In this document: positions 8,589 to 17,169 of the stretch, piece after piece
Layout of the letters: every line of letters starts with the position of its first letter
How positions within the stretch are numbered: the first letter of the stretch is position 1
Assembly: GCF_014195545.1 (NCBI RefSeq)
Contig: NZ_JACIBX010000004.1
Coordinates: forward strand, 124,001-188,000
DNA length: 64,000 bases
Source of the DNA: Limimaricola variabilis
Lineage (GTDB): Bacteria > Pseudomonadota > Alphaproteobacteria > Rhodobacterales > Rhodobacteraceae
Direction: 5' to 3'
Program-made: the position numbers and the translations under genes
Notes under the pieces: generated by a model
The model's input: the letters and a program-made list of their open reading frames with translations, nothing else
What the model was told of the DNA's origin: nothing
Databases searched by the model: none

Positions 8589-10775
8589 TCAGTCGCGGCG
8601 GCGCGGCGTGTCGAAGCCGCCCTTGCGCGCGGGCTTGGCCCCGGGCTTGCCGCCCGGCTTGCCGGCCTTGCCCGGCGGGGTGAAGCGGCGCGAGGTGTCG
8701 GCGGCGCCGCGCGGCTTGGCCGGGCCCTCGGTCTTGCCGGGGCGATCGGCGCGGGCGGCGGGCTTGGCGCCCGGCTTGCCGGCCTTGGTCGGCTTGCCGC
8801 CGGGACGGCCCAGCTTGTCGGAAACGGCGCCGTCGCGGCTGCGGTCGAAGGGCTTGGCGTCCTTCTTCTTCCACGGCTTGGCGCCGCCATCCTCGTCCCG
8901 CTTCTTCCACGGCTTGTCGCCGGCACCGGCCTCGCGCGGCTTGTAGGGCTTGCCCTCAGGCTTGGCCGGGGCCTTGCGCAGCTTGTCGGCGCGGGGCGCA
9001 TCCTCGACGGGGCGATCCGCGCGGGCCGGGGCCGGGGTCGGGGCAGGGGCCACCGGGCGGGCATCGGCCTCGGGCCGGGCCTCGCGCTCGGGACGGGGGG
9101 CGCGATCCGGGCGCGGCTCACGCTCCTGCCGCTCGGGCCGGGGTCCGCGATCGGGGCGAGGGCCACGGTCGGGGCGCGGACCGCGATCGGGACGCGACAG
9201 GTCGGGGGCGGCGTCGAGCGGGGTCAGCTTCAGCCCCTCCTCGGGGGACATGCCGGGGCCGATCGCGGCGAGGAAGCCGGGCACGGCAGCCTCGGCGATC
9301 TCGACGAAGGTCTCGCTGTCCTGGATCCGGATCGCGCCGATCGCGTCCTTAGAGATGTCGCCGGCGCGGCACAGCAGCGGCAGCAGCCAGCGCGCCTCGG
9401 CCCGCTCGCTGCGGCCGACCGAGAGCGAGAACCACTTGCCAGGCCCGAAGGCGGCGGCGGGGCGCTTTTGCGGCTTGGCGTCGGGCGGCAGCAGCTCCTC
9501 GGGGGCGGAGCGACGGGCGCGGTAGAGCGCGAGATAGGCCGCCGCGATGGTCTCGGGCGCGTGGCGCTGCAAGAGCTTGGCGGCGAAGACCTTGGCGTCC
9601 TCGGAGATCTCGGCGTTCCAGACCGGATCGTCGAGTAGCCGCGCTTCGTCGGCGGCGAGGATGTCCTCGGCCGAGGGCGGCACGGTCCAGTCGGCCGAGA
9701 GCTTGGCGGTGCCGAGCAGCCGCTCGGCCTTCTTGCGGGCCTTCATCGGCACGATCAGGGCGCTGACGCCCTTGCGGCCGGCGCGGCCGGTGCGGCCCGA
9801 GCGGTGCAGCAGCGTCTCGGAGTTCGAGGGCAGCTCGGCATGGATGACCAGCTCGAGATCCGGCAGGTCGATGCCGCGCGCGGCGACATCGGTGGCGACG
9901 CAGATCCGGGCCCGGCCGTCGCGCATCGCCTGCAGCGCATGGGTGCGCTCGTTCTGGCTCAGCTCGCCCGAGAGCGAGACCACCGAGAAGCCCCGGTTGG
10001 ACAGCCGCGCGGTGAGGCGGGCGACCATGGCGCGGGTGTTGGCGAAGACGATGGCGTTGGCCGCGTCCTGGTGGCGCAGCGTGTTGATGATCGCCGCTTC
10101 CTCGTCGCCCTGGGCCACTTGCAGCGCCCGGTATTCGATATCGGCGTGCTGGCCGCCCTTGGTGGCGACGACGACGCGCTCGGCGTCGCGCTGGAATTCC
10201 TGCGCCAGCTTGGCGATGGCGGGCGGCACCGTGGCCGAGAACAGCAGCGTGCGGCGCGTCTCGGGGCAGGCAGAGAGGATGAATTCGAGATCCTCGCGGA
10301 AGCCGAGATCGAGCATCTCGTCGGCCTCGTCGAGCACCACGGCGCGGATGTCCGACAGGTCGATAACGCCGCGACGGACGTAATCGGCGAGACGGCCGGG
10401 GGTGGCGACGACGAAATGCGCGCCGCGGTCGAGCGCGCGGCGCTCGTCACGGATCTCCATGCCGCCGATGGCGGTGGCGAGGCGGGCGCCGGCGCCGCGA
10501 TAGAGCCATTCGAGCTCGCGCATCACCTGGCTGGCCAGCTCGCGCGTCGGCGCGATGGCGAGCGCCAGCGGCGCGGCGGCGCGGCCCAGCTCGCCGTTCT
10601 CGTCGAGGATGGTCGGGCCGATGGCGAGGCCGAAGCCCACCGTCTTGCCCGAGCCGGTCTGGGCCGAAACCAGCAGGTCGCGCTCCGCGAGCTCCGGTGC
10701 GGTCACCGCCTCCTGCACCGGGGTAAGCGTGTCGTAGCCGCGCGCGTCGAGCGCGTCCCTGAGGGTCTGCATCAT
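8589..10775 (-). CDS. DEAD-box ATP-dependent RNA helicase with DbpA-like domain and repetitive tail
   Basis: A 728-residue helicase. The motifs appear in order: Q-motif region (TLTPVQEAV), motif I AQTGSGKT (residues 38-45), Ia PTRELA, II VLDEADEML, III SAT, V ATDVAARGIDLPD, VI HRSGRTGRAGRKG. A linker is followed by a DbpA-type RNA-binding domain (FSLSVGRSERAEARWLLPLL, around residues 510-580). The last ~140 residues are low complexity: tandem RPDRGP units, then Lys/Pro/Gly-rich repeats (KPWKK), probably a disordered RNA-binding tail. Likely roles are ribosome assembly or RNA remodelling. Two adjacent ATGs (10775, 10772) are possible starts; the longer upstream frame lacks family similarity. 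Confidence 0.92.
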   Translation of the reverse strand: MMQTLRDALDARGYDTLTPVQEAVTAPELAERDLLVSAQTGSGKTVGFGLAIGPTILDENGELGRAAAPLALAIAPTRELASQVMRELEWLYRGAGARLATAIGGMEIRDERRALDRGAHFVVATPGRLADYVRRGVIDLSDIRAVVLDEADEMLDLGFREDLEFILSACPETRRTLLFSATVPPAIAKLAQEFQRDAERVVVATKGGQHADIEYRALQVAQGDEEAAIINTLRHQDAANAIVFANTRAMVARLTARLSNRGFSVVSLSGELSQNERTHALQAMRDGRARICVATDVAARGIDLPDLELVIHAELPSNSETLLHRSGRTGRAGRKGVSALIVPMKARKKAERLLGTAKLSADWTVPPSAEDILAADEARLLDDPVWNAEISEDAKVFAAKLLQRHAPETIAAAYLALYRARRSAPEELLPPDAKPQKRPAAAFGPGKWFSLSVGRSERAEARWLLPLLCRAGDISKDAIGAIRIQDSETFVEIAEAAVPGFLAAIGPGMSPEEGLKLTPLDAAPDLSRPDRGPRPDRGPRPDRGPRPERQEREPRPDRAPRPEREARPEADARPVAPAPTPAPARADRPVEDAPRADKLRKAPAKPEGKPYKPREAGAGDKPWKKRDEDGGAKPWKKKDAKPFDRSRDGAVSDKLGRPGGKPTKAGKPGAKPAARADRPGKTEGPAKPRGAADTSRRFTPPGKAGKPGGKPGAKPARKGGFDTPRRRD

Positions 10776-10902
10776 GTAAATTGAATGTCCGTTGGTCTGG
10801 AATCGGCCATGGCCGGGGAGTCGCGCCGGATCGCGCGGTATCAAGCTACGCCTCTTAGACCCATCGCAGCGCGCTGTATAGCGCCAATCAGGGCGTTTCG
10901 GC

Positions 10903-11133
10903 TCAGCGGAACTGGAAGCAGTCGATGCCGATCGCGGCCGGGGCGGGCGCGGGGGTGGCCTCGGCCCGGGGGGCGGGGCGCGGCACATCGCGCGGCGGCT
11001 TGGGCACGAGCGGGGTCACCGCAGCGGCGGGACGGGCGGGGCGGGGCGCCCGGATCAGGTCGGAGGCCAGCCGCGACAGCCAGCCCTGCTCGGCGGCGCA
11101 ATCCGGGAAGAAGTTGATCATGTCGTCCGGCAT
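10903..11133 (-). CDS. Hypothetical protein, 76 aa, Pro/Ala-rich
   Basis: The protein begins MPDDMINFFPDCAAEQGWLSRLASDLIRAP, continues with a Pro/Ala/Arg-rich linker, and ends IGIDCFQFR. It has no transmembrane segment and no domain I recognise. The ATG at 11133 has GGAGAA upstream (CAGGAGAACGCC before ATG), which supports this start. Codon pattern resembles the neighbours. The function is unknown and it is probably monocistronic. Confidence 0.5.
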   Translation of the reverse strand: MPDDMINFFPDCAAEQGWLSRLASDLIRAPRPARPAAAVTPLVPKPPRDVPRPAPRAEATPAPAPAAIGIDCFQFR

Positions 11134-11533
11134 GGCGTTCTCCTGCGGCGCGTCGTCGGGGCGTGCCGGTGGCGTCACCGCCCGCCGGGCCGGTCCGAAA
11201 TCGAGGTATCGGCGCCGCGATGCAAGCGTGGCGATCGGTCCTCGGCGAAAGCTCGCGCAGCAACGAGGCTGCGTCGAGGCGGCTTCGCGGGGTTCCCGCG
11301 ACGGGTGGCGCGGGGAGCGAGGCGGGGTCAGAAAGTCGGTTTCGCGGGCGATCCGAACGGCTTTGCCCGCCAACCGAGCGGGAGCGGGACGACGGACGGT
11401 AGTGCTGTCGTCGCAGCCCTGTCACCGGCGCATGGCACCTTTACCAATCTGGGGGTGGTCGGGGGGCGCGGCGCCCCCACTATCGAACCCATGCCAATGC
11501 CGCACTGCGGCGAAACCCAAACCGGAGACCGCC
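11134..11533. other. Intergenic region, no gene identified
   Basis: A 400-bp region between divergent small genes. Open frames here are shadows without coding character. A small hairpin (7-bp GGGGGCG / CGCCCCC, 11462-11478) lies about 55 bp before the DUF1127 start. No clear sigma-70 boxes could be chosen. Confidence 0.4.
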
Positions 11534-11752
11534 ATGACCCGATTCGACAATGATCGTTCCGTCATTCCTGCCCGTCTCGCGCTGCTGCGGGGCGACCTCG
11601 CAACCTCTTTCGAACGCCGCCGGATCTTCCGGCGCACCGTGGCCGAGCTGTCGCGGCTCTCGGATCGCGACCTCGCCGATCTCGGCTGCGACCGGCTCGG
11701 CATCGTGCAGATGGCGCGCGACGCGGCCCGGCGGGCCGTGCCGCGTCACTGA
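11534..11752 (+). CDS. DUF1127 (YjiS-like) small protein
   Basis: A 72-residue basic protein. Its C-terminal half has the DUF1127 pattern: a charged helix ([31 protein letters not shown]) with the characteristic 'L..LSDR.L.DLG..R..I' sequence. DUF1127 proteins in alphaproteobacteria are short RNA-binding or phosphate/nutrient-linked regulators in the few studied cases; the role here is unknown. The start at 11534 has GGAGA upstream. It is convergent with ureG, with only 4 bp between stops. Confidence 0.8.
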   Translation: MTRFDNDRSVIPARLALLRGDLATSFERRRIFRRTVAELSRLSDRDLADLGCDRLGIVQMARDAARRAVPRH

Positions 11753-11756
11753 AGGC

Positions 11757-12386
11757 TCAGGCGGGCTGGGGCTGCGCCAGCCCGCCGATCCGCCGCAGAT
11801 GCGACAGCACCTGCGCCACGCCCTCGCCGTGGCGCAGGGCGCAGAACTGGACCGGGCGTTCGCCGCGCATCCGCGCCGCGTCGCGCGCCATCACCTCGAG
11901 CGAGGCGCCGACATGCGGTGCCAGATCGGTCTTGTTGATCACCAGAAGGTCGGAGCGGGTGATCGCCGGGCCGCCCTTGCGCGGGATCTCCTCGCCCGCG
12001 GCGACGTCGATCACGTAGACCGTCACATCCGCGAGCTCGGGCGAAAAGGTGGCCGAGAGGTTGTCACCGCCCGATTCGATCAGCACCACCTCGATCCCCG
12101 GATGCCGCCGCTCCAGCTCCGCCACGGCGGCGAGGTTGAGGCTGGCATCCTCGCGGATCGCGGTGTGCGGGCAGCCGCCCGTCTCCACCCCGATCACCCG
12201 GTCGCCGGGCAGGATCTGCATTCGCATCAGTGCCTCTGCATCCTCCTGGGTGTAGATGTCGTTGGTGATCACGCCGATCGAATGGTCGGGGGCGAGCGCG
12301 CGGGCCAGCGCCGCCGTGAGCGTCGTCTTGCCCGCGCCGACCGGGCCGCCGATGCCGATCCGCAATGGTCCGTTCATGCTGCTCAT
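11757..12386 (-). CDS. ureG: Urease accessory GTPase UreG
   Basis: A 209-residue SIMIBI-class GTPase that powers nickel insertion into urease within the UreD-UreF-UreG(-UreE) complex. The P-loop [11 protein letters not shown] lies near residue 15, followed by [11 protein letters not shown] and the nickel-binding Cys-Pro-His motif ([16 protein letters not shown]). [17 protein letters not shown] and [10 protein letters not shown] (the G4 NKxD) complete the fold. Length is typical. Its ATG overlaps the ureF stop (ATGA), so it is the last gene of the urease operon. Confidence 0.97.
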   Translation of the reverse strand: MSSMNGPLRIGIGGPVGAGKTTLTAALARALAPDHSIGVITNDIYTQEDAEALMRMQILPGDRVIGVETGGCPHTAIREDASLNLAAVAELERRHPGIEVVLIESGGDNLSATFSPELADVTVYVIDVAAGEEIPRKGGPAITRSDLLVINKTDLAPHVGASLEVMARDAARMRGERPVQFCALRHGEGVAQVLSHLRRIGGLAQPQPA

Positions 12387-13021
12387 GTCGCGAAGATCCT
12401 CGGTTGCTGGGTCTCGTGGCGCATCGCGGCGATGTCGCCCAGGAAGGTAGTGGAGGAGAGGTCGTCGAGCGTCGCGCCCTCGGCCCGTTCGGCCAGATCC
12501 GCGCAAAGCGGCGCCAGCGCGGCCTGGAGGCGCTGGCCCTCGGTCTGACCCAGCCCCATCAGCCGCTGCGCCGCCGAGACGAGGTTGGCCATGAAGGATT
12601 GCAGGTAGAGCGCGATCACCGGCCGCAGCGGCAACCCGTGCCGCGCCGCCGCGTGGCCGATCGCGACCGGGTGGGCGCGCGCGGTGTCGGAGACGTCGGA
12701 GACGCGCGATTCCGTGCGCGCGAAGGCCGCGCCTTGCCGCGTCATCTCGGCCAGCCGCTCGGCGCTCGCCGCCAGTGCCCGCGCGGTGGCGTCGATCCCC
12801 GCCGGGTCCGCCTCGCGATGCGCCGCCGCCAGCAGCAGCGCGTCGTTCCAGCCGGCACCATGTTCGAGCACGTCGCACAGCCAGCCCTCGAGCGAGGCGC
12901 GGTCCCGCACCCGCCCGTCGGCGATCATGCGCTCCAGCCCGTGCGAATAGGCGAAGGCGCCCACCGGGTAGCCGGGCGAGAGCCAGCGCGCGAGGGTGAG
13001 CGCCTGCGCGTCAGTGAGCAT
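12383..13021 (-). CDS. ureF: Urease accessory protein UreF
   Basis: A 212-residue all-helical chaperone that bridges UreD and UreG during nickel loading. Recognised by [21 protein letters not shown] (the P.G.F.YS.GLE signature near residue 15), the internal helix set and the [25 protein letters not shown] segment. The ATG at 13021 is chosen because the family sequence starts there ([17 protein letters not shown]). It overlaps the end of ureE by 11 bp and the start of ureG by 4 bp, indicating translational coupling. Confidence 0.95.
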   Translation of the reverse strand: MLTDAQALTLARWLSPGYPVGAFAYSHGLERMIADGRVRDRASLEGWLCDVLEHGAGWNDALLLAAAHREADPAGIDATARALAASAERLAEMTRQGAAFARTESRVSDVSDTARAHPVAIGHAAARHGLPLRPVIALYLQSFMANLVSAAQRLMGLGQTEGQRLQAALAPLCADLAERAEGATLDDLSSTTFLGDIAAMRHETQQPRIFAT

Positions 13022-13481
13022 GGGCGGTCGCCACGTGTTCATGCGCGTGGGTGCGGCCGTGGCCATAGGCGCCGCCCTCGGGGGTGAAGGGGCCGGTGGT
13101 GTCGCGCAGCTCGGCACCCAGATGCGCCAGCATATGCGCGATCACGTGGTCGCGGCGGATCACGAGGCAATCGGGCCGGATCTCGCAGGGGGTATGCCGG
13201 TTGCCGACATGCCAGGCGAGCCGAACGAGGTCGCCGCGCGCCTCGGTCAGCGGCTCGGGCGCGGCCTCGATCGCCACATGGCTGCCATCCGACAGCTCCA
13301 GCGCGTCGCCCGCCTCGAGCGAGGTGGTCTGCGCCAGATCGACGAGGAAGGGGCGGCCCGCGGCCGTCACCAGCCGCTTGCGGCGCAGGAAGCGCCCCTC
13401 GTAGTCGAGCGCGCATGTCTCGGCCGGGCCGGACCAGTGGCCCTTGCGGAGGAGGATTCGAGCGGTCGGAAGTTCGGTCAT
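13011..13481 (-). CDS. ureE: Urease accessory nickel chaperone UreE
   Basis: A 156-residue protein. An N-terminal peptide-binding domain (LDYEGRFLRRKRLVTAAGRPFLVDLAQT) is followed by the metal-binding domain with LAWHVGNRHTPCEI and HVIAHMLAHLGAEL. The C-terminus is His-rich ([16 protein letters not shown]), as expected for a nickel-delivering UreE. It lies 9 bp downstream of ureC in the operon and overlaps ureF by 11 bp. Family and role are well established; the His tail probably raises nickel capacity. Confidence 0.95.
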   Translation of the reverse strand: MTELPTARILLRKGHWSGPAETCALDYEGRFLRRKRLVTAAGRPFLVDLAQTTSLEAGDALELSDGSHVAIEAAPEPLTEARGDLVRLAWHVGNRHTPCEIRPDCLVIRRDHVIAHMLAHLGAELRDTTGPFTPEGGAYGHGRTHAHEHVATAHAH

Positions 13482-13490
13482 CGCGTCACC

Positions 13491-15200
13491 TCAGAACAGG
13501 AAGTAGCGCTGCGCCATCGGCAGCACCTCGGCGGGTTCGCAGGTCAGCAGCACGCCGTCGGCGCGGACCTCGTAGGTCTCGGGGTCGACCTCGACCGTGG
13601 GCAGCGCGTCGTTAAGCTTGAGGTCGCGCTTGGTCACGTGGCGTGTGTCCTCGATGGCGACGGTCTGTTTGGCGAGGCCGAGCCGCTCGCGCAGCCCGTC
13701 CTCCTGCGCCGCTTTCGAGACGAAGGTGACGCCGGCATGTTCGACCGCGCGGCCATAGGCGCCGAACATCGGGCGCAGATGCACCGGCTGCGGCGTCGGG
13801 ATCGAGGCGTTGGGATCGCCCATTTGCGCCATCACGATCTGCCCGCCCAAGAGCACCATCTCGGGCTTCACCCCGAAGAAGGCCGGGTGCCAGAGCACCA
13901 GATCGGCGCGCTTGCCCGGCTCGATCGAGCCGATCTCATGCGCGAGGCCATGCGCCAGCGCGGGGTTGATCGTGTATTTGGCGACGTAGCGGCGGGCGCG
14001 GAAATTGTCGTTCTCGCCCGTCTCCTCGGCCAGCCGCCCGCGCTGGCGCTTCATCTTGTCGGCGGTCTGCCAGGTGCGGATCAGCACCTCGCCGACTCGG
14101 CCCATCGCTTGGCTGTCCGAGGCGATGATCGAGAAGGCGCCCATGTCGTGCAGGATGTCCTCGGCGGCGATGGTCTCGCGCCGGATCCGGCTTTCGGCGA
14201 AGGCGATGTCCTCGGGCACCCGCTTGTCGAGGTGGTGGCAGACCATCAGCATGTCGAGATGCTCCTCGACCGTGTTGACGGTGAAGGGCCGGGTCGGGTT
14301 GGTCGAGGCGGGCAGAACCGACATCTCGCCGCAGATCTTGATGATGTCGGGGGCGTGGCCGCCGCCCGCGCCCTCGGTGTGGAAGGCGTGGATGGTGCGC
14401 CCGGCGATGGCCTTCACGGTGTTCTCGACGAAGCCCGCCTCGTTGAGCGTGTCGGTGTGGATCATCACCTGCACGCCGGTCTCGTCGGCAACCCGCAGGC
14501 AGCAGTCGATGGCCGCCGGTGTGGTGCCCCAGTCCTCGTGCAGCTTGAGCGCGCAGGCGCCGGCGAGGATCTGCTCGTGCAGCGCGCCGGGCAGGCTCGC
14601 ATTGCCCTTGCCCGCGAAGGCCAGGTTCATCGGGAAGGCGTCGGCCGATTGCAGCATCCGGGCGAGGTGCCACGGCCCCGGCGTGCAGGTGGTGGCCAGC
14701 GTGCCATGCGCGGGGCCGGTGCCGCCGCCGAGCATGGTGGTGACGCCCGAGGCCAGCGCCTCCTCGATCTGCTGCGGGCAGATGTAGTGGATGTGGCTGT
14801 CCATGCCGCCCGCGGTGAGAATGCGCCCCTCGCCGGCGATCACCTCGGTCCCCGGCCCGACGACGATGTCGACTCCGGGCTGGGTGTCGGGGTTGCCCGC
14901 CTTGCCGATGGCGGCGATGCGCCCGTCCTTGAGGCCGACATCGGCCTTGTAGATGCCGGTATGGTCGAGGATCAGCGCGTTGGTGATCAGCGTGTCGACC
15001 GCGCCCTCGGCGCGCGAGCGCTGGCTCTGGCCCATGCCATCGCGGATCGTCTTGCCGCCGCCGAACTTCACCTCCTCGCCATAGCTGGTGAGATCGCGCT
15101 CGACCTCGATCACGAGGTCGGTATCGGCGAGCCGGACCCGGTCGCCGGTGGTGGGGCCGTACATGGCGGCGTAATCGCCGCGAGAGATGCGCGTGGCCAT
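13491..15200 (-). CDS. ureC: Urease subunit alpha (catalytic)
   Basis: A 569-residue catalytic subunit that hydrolyses urea to ammonia and carbamate in the cytoplasm. Nickel ligands are in place: His136 and His138 (DSHIHYI), the carbamylated Lys219 (KLHEDWG), and downstream His residues in MIHTDTLNE and [14 protein letters not shown]. The flap ([20 protein letters not shown]) is intact. Length matches the family (~570). The stop of ureB overlaps its start (TGATG). All active-site motifs are present, so an active enzyme is expected once nickel is loaded. Confidence 0.98.
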   Translation of the reverse strand: MATRISRGDYAAMYGPTTGDRVRLADTDLVIEVERDLTSYGEEVKFGGGKTIRDGMGQSQRSRAEGAVDTLITNALILDHTGIYKADVGLKDGRIAAIGKAGNPDTQPGVDIVVGPGTEVIAGEGRILTAGGMDSHIHYICPQQIEEALASGVTTMLGGGTGPAHGTLATTCTPGPWHLARMLQSADAFPMNLAFAGKGNASLPGALHEQILAGACALKLHEDWGTTPAAIDCCLRVADETGVQVMIHTDTLNEAGFVENTVKAIAGRTIHAFHTEGAGGGHAPDIIKICGEMSVLPASTNPTRPFTVNTVEEHLDMLMVCHHLDKRVPEDIAFAESRIRRETIAAEDILHDMGAFSIIASDSQAMGRVGEVLIRTWQTADKMKRQRGRLAEETGENDNFRARRYVAKYTINPALAHGLAHEIGSIEPGKRADLVLWHPAFFGVKPEMVLLGGQIVMAQMGDPNASIPTPQPVHLRPMFGAYGRAVEHAGVTFVSKAAQEDGLRERLGLAKQTVAIEDTRHVTKRDLKLNDALPTVEVDPETYEVRADGVLLTCEPAEVLPMAQRYFLF

Positions 15201-15505
15201 CAGAGATCCCCCATCACGTTGCCCTGGAAGCCGTAGACCTTCCGGTCGCCGCCGATCTCGATCAGCCGCACCTCGCGGCGCTGGCCGGGCTCGAAGCGCA
15301 CCGCGGTGCCGGACGCGATGTCGAGCCTGCGGCCGCGCGCCGCCGCGCGGTCGAAGTCGAGGCCGGGATTGGCCTCGGCGAAATGGAAATGGCTGCCGAC
15401 CTGCACGGGACGGTCGCCGGTATTGGCGACCATCAGCGTGATCGCCTCGCGACCGGCGTTCAGCTCGATCTCGCCGTCCTTGGGCATCACCTCGCCGGGG
15501 ATCAT
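15200..15505 (-). CDS. ureB: Urease subunit beta
   Basis: A 101-residue structural subunit recognised by [20 protein letters not shown], the [20 protein letters not shown] signature, and [17 protein letters not shown]. Separate ureA and ureB genes are typical of Proteobacteria. The start at 15505 overlaps the stop of the upstream 50-codon ORF (ATGA), and its stop overlaps the ureC start. Confidence 0.97.
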   Translation of the reverse strand: MIPGEVMPKDGEIELNAGREAITLMVANTGDRPVQVGSHFHFAEANPGLDFDRAAARGRRLDIASGTAVRFEPGQRREVRLIEIGGDRKVYGFQGNVMGDL

Positions 15506-15654
15506 GTGCGCAGCCCCCGGATCAGGGCCGCGGCGAGCAGCGCGAGGCCGAGGAGCGGACCGGTCCAACCGGCATGGAGATGCGCGGCCCCGGCATGGGC
15601 GAGCGCCGGGGCGGGGAGAACGAGCGGGGTGGCGAGGAGGATACGGGTCATCAT
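15502..15654 (-). CDS. Small His-containing hydrophobic protein inside the urease operon
   Basis: A 50-residue ORF between ureA and ureB: it starts [20 protein letters not shown], continues with [12 protein letters not shown] and ends with a hydrophobic helix and IRGLRT. The first segment looks like a signal peptide or membrane helix, the middle has three His (HAGAAHLH), and residues ~30-44 form a second helix. The start lies 21 bp after the ureA stop, and the stop overlaps the ureB ATG (ATGA), which strongly suggests translation. A nickel or small-solute membrane role recalling UreJ/HupE is inference; the protein is far shorter than those. Confidence 0.6.
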   Translation of the reverse strand: MMTRILLATPLVLPAPALAHAGAAHLHAGWTGPLLGLALLAAALIRGLRT

Positions 15655-15675
15655 CGGTCCTTTCGAAAGCGCGGG

Positions 15676-15978
15676 TCAGCGGATCGGGTCGTGCACGGTG
15701 ACGAGCTTGGTGCCGTCGGGAAATGTCGCCTCGACCTGCACCTCGGGGATCATCTCGGGCACGCCCTCCATGCATTGCGCGCGGGTCACGACCTCGGCGC
15801 CCGCCTGCATCATTTCGGCCACCGAGCGGCCGTCGCGCGCACCCTCGACCACCGCGTCGGTGATCAGGGCGATCGCCTCGGGGTGGTTGAGCTTGACGCC
15901 GCGGGCGAGCCTGCGGCGCGCCACCTCGGCGGCCATCGCGACCAGCAGCTTGTCCTTTTCGCGGGGGGTGAGGTTCAT
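15676..15978 (-). CDS. ureA: Urease subunit gamma
   Basis: A 100-residue structural subunit with the full signature ([71 protein letters not shown]). It assembles with UreB and UreC. Length is exactly that of the family. It follows ureD with a 1-bp gap between the ureD stop and its ATG. Confidence 0.98.
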   Translation of the reverse strand: MNLTPREKDKLLVAMAAEVARRRLARGVKLNHPEAIALITDAVVEGARDGRSVAEMMQAGAEVVTRAQCMEGVPEMIPEVQVEATFPDGTKLVTVHDPIR

Positions 15979-15979
15979 G

Positions 15980-16771
15980 TCAGAGTCTCCATGAGGCGGG
16001 CAGGGTGCGCCCCGTCAAAAGGTCGAGCACCGGTAGAAGCGTCTGGCGCAGTGCGAAGCCGTCCTCGGCCAGAAGCCGCATCACCAGAAGGTCGGGCGCA
16101 ACAAGCGAGGCGCCGCCGGTTTCGGGCAGCAGCGCGCGGATCGCGGCGAGGTGCGCTTCGGCCTCGGGCGTGGCGAGGATAACGCAGGCCATCGCGCCGG
16201 CGCCGTCGGCCACCGCCGGGCGGGCGAGATGGGCGGCGACGTCGCCCGAGAGCCGGATCGCGTCGAGATAGAGCGGCGCGCCCGCGCGGGTGATCTCGAT
16301 CCGGTCGCGGAAGCGCGCCGCGTCGAGCCGCTCGCCCATCGCCGTGCGGCCGAAGATCACCGGCTCCACCAAGAGCGCCCGGCCGCCCGGCGCGAGGTCG
16401 AGCGTCAGCTTCCGATCGAGATCGCAGCCGCGATAGAGGATCGTCTCCTGCGGCAACCAATCGAGCCGAGCCTCCGCCGCCACGGTGAGGCGGTTGCGGA
16501 TCCGGGCCGCCGGGCCGCCGGAGCTGCGATAGGCGCGCTCGGCCGCCTGGGTGGTCAGCCGCAAATGCGCGCCGGTATGGGCGTGGGCCGTGATCTCCAG
16601 CCGGTCGCCGCCGGTGGCGCCGCCGGAGGTGTTGAGGATCACCGCCTCGACATGCGGCTTGCGCGGGAAGAGCGCGCGCAGCGCACCCTCCTGGCGCAGC
16701 AGCGACAGGCCGGAGGCGGCGGCCTCGATCCGGAGCGCGCCCCGGGCGCGCGGCGGCGCGGCATATGGCAT
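15980..16771 (-). CDS. ureD: Urease accessory protein UreD
   Basis: A 263-residue scaffold that binds apo-urease and passes nickel with UreF and UreG. Recognised by the N-terminal [10 protein letters not shown] pattern, the strongly conserved [39 protein letters not shown] and [16 protein letters not shown]. It is the first gene of the minus-strand operon ureD-A-(50 aa)-B-C-E-F-G. The ATG at 16771 fits the family start, although its ribosome site is weak. Confidence 0.95.
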   Translation of the reverse strand: MPYAAPPRARGALRIEAAASGLSLLRQEGALRALFPRKPHVEAVILNTSGGATGGDRLEITAHAHTGAHLRLTTQAAERAYRSSGGPAARIRNRLTVAAEARLDWLPQETILYRGCDLDRKLTLDLAPGGRALLVEPVIFGRTAMGERLDAARFRDRIEITRAGAPLYLDAIRLSGDVAAHLARPAVADGAGAMACVILATPEAEAHLAAIRALLPETGGASLVAPDLLVMRLLAEDGFALRQTLLPVLDLLTGRTLPASWRL

Positions 16772-17169
16772 CTGGTGCAGGATGGCATCGCTCCCCGATG
16801 GTGGGCCTGCCGCTTTCCTGCGCCTTTCGGATATGGGGATTCCAGTGCGGCGGCGCCGATCGGCCCGGCCGCCGCGCCATTGCGGTCAGGATTGCGGCAC
16901 AACCGTAGGCATCTGCATAAAAACGCGGCAATCGTCGCAATCGCGCCGCGCCGTGGCGCCCGGAAGTTTGCCTCCGCGGCCCTCCTGCCCAAACCGTAGG
17001 CGCATCCGCCGCCGGGCCGTGGGGCACCGGGCAGGGGCGGGGAGTGGGGACGGCCGCAGGAATTGCAGCTCTCGGGCCGCCCCCGGATGCAACGAAGTTG
17101 CGGGACGAGATCTAGAGGCGCTTGCCCATTCCGGCAACGCCGACCCCGCGTCCCGCGGGAGACAGTGAC
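16772..17169. promoter_or_regulatory. Divergent control region of ureD and urtA
   Basis: A 398-bp non-coding region that must hold the promoters of both urea operons. It contains a perfect 10-bp direct repeat (AACCGTAGGC at 16901-16910 and 16992-17001) and a short inverted repeat (GCAAC-GAA-GTTGC, 17089-17101). Control by nitrogen status (NtrC) would be expected from other urt systems, but no convincing NtrC or sigma-54 site could be assigned by eye. Confidence 0.5.

Noticed and set aside
16890-16970. Sigma-54 promoter for urtA or ureD
   Set aside because: GGCAC and TGGCGC elements occur but the second element is missing or wrongly spaced.
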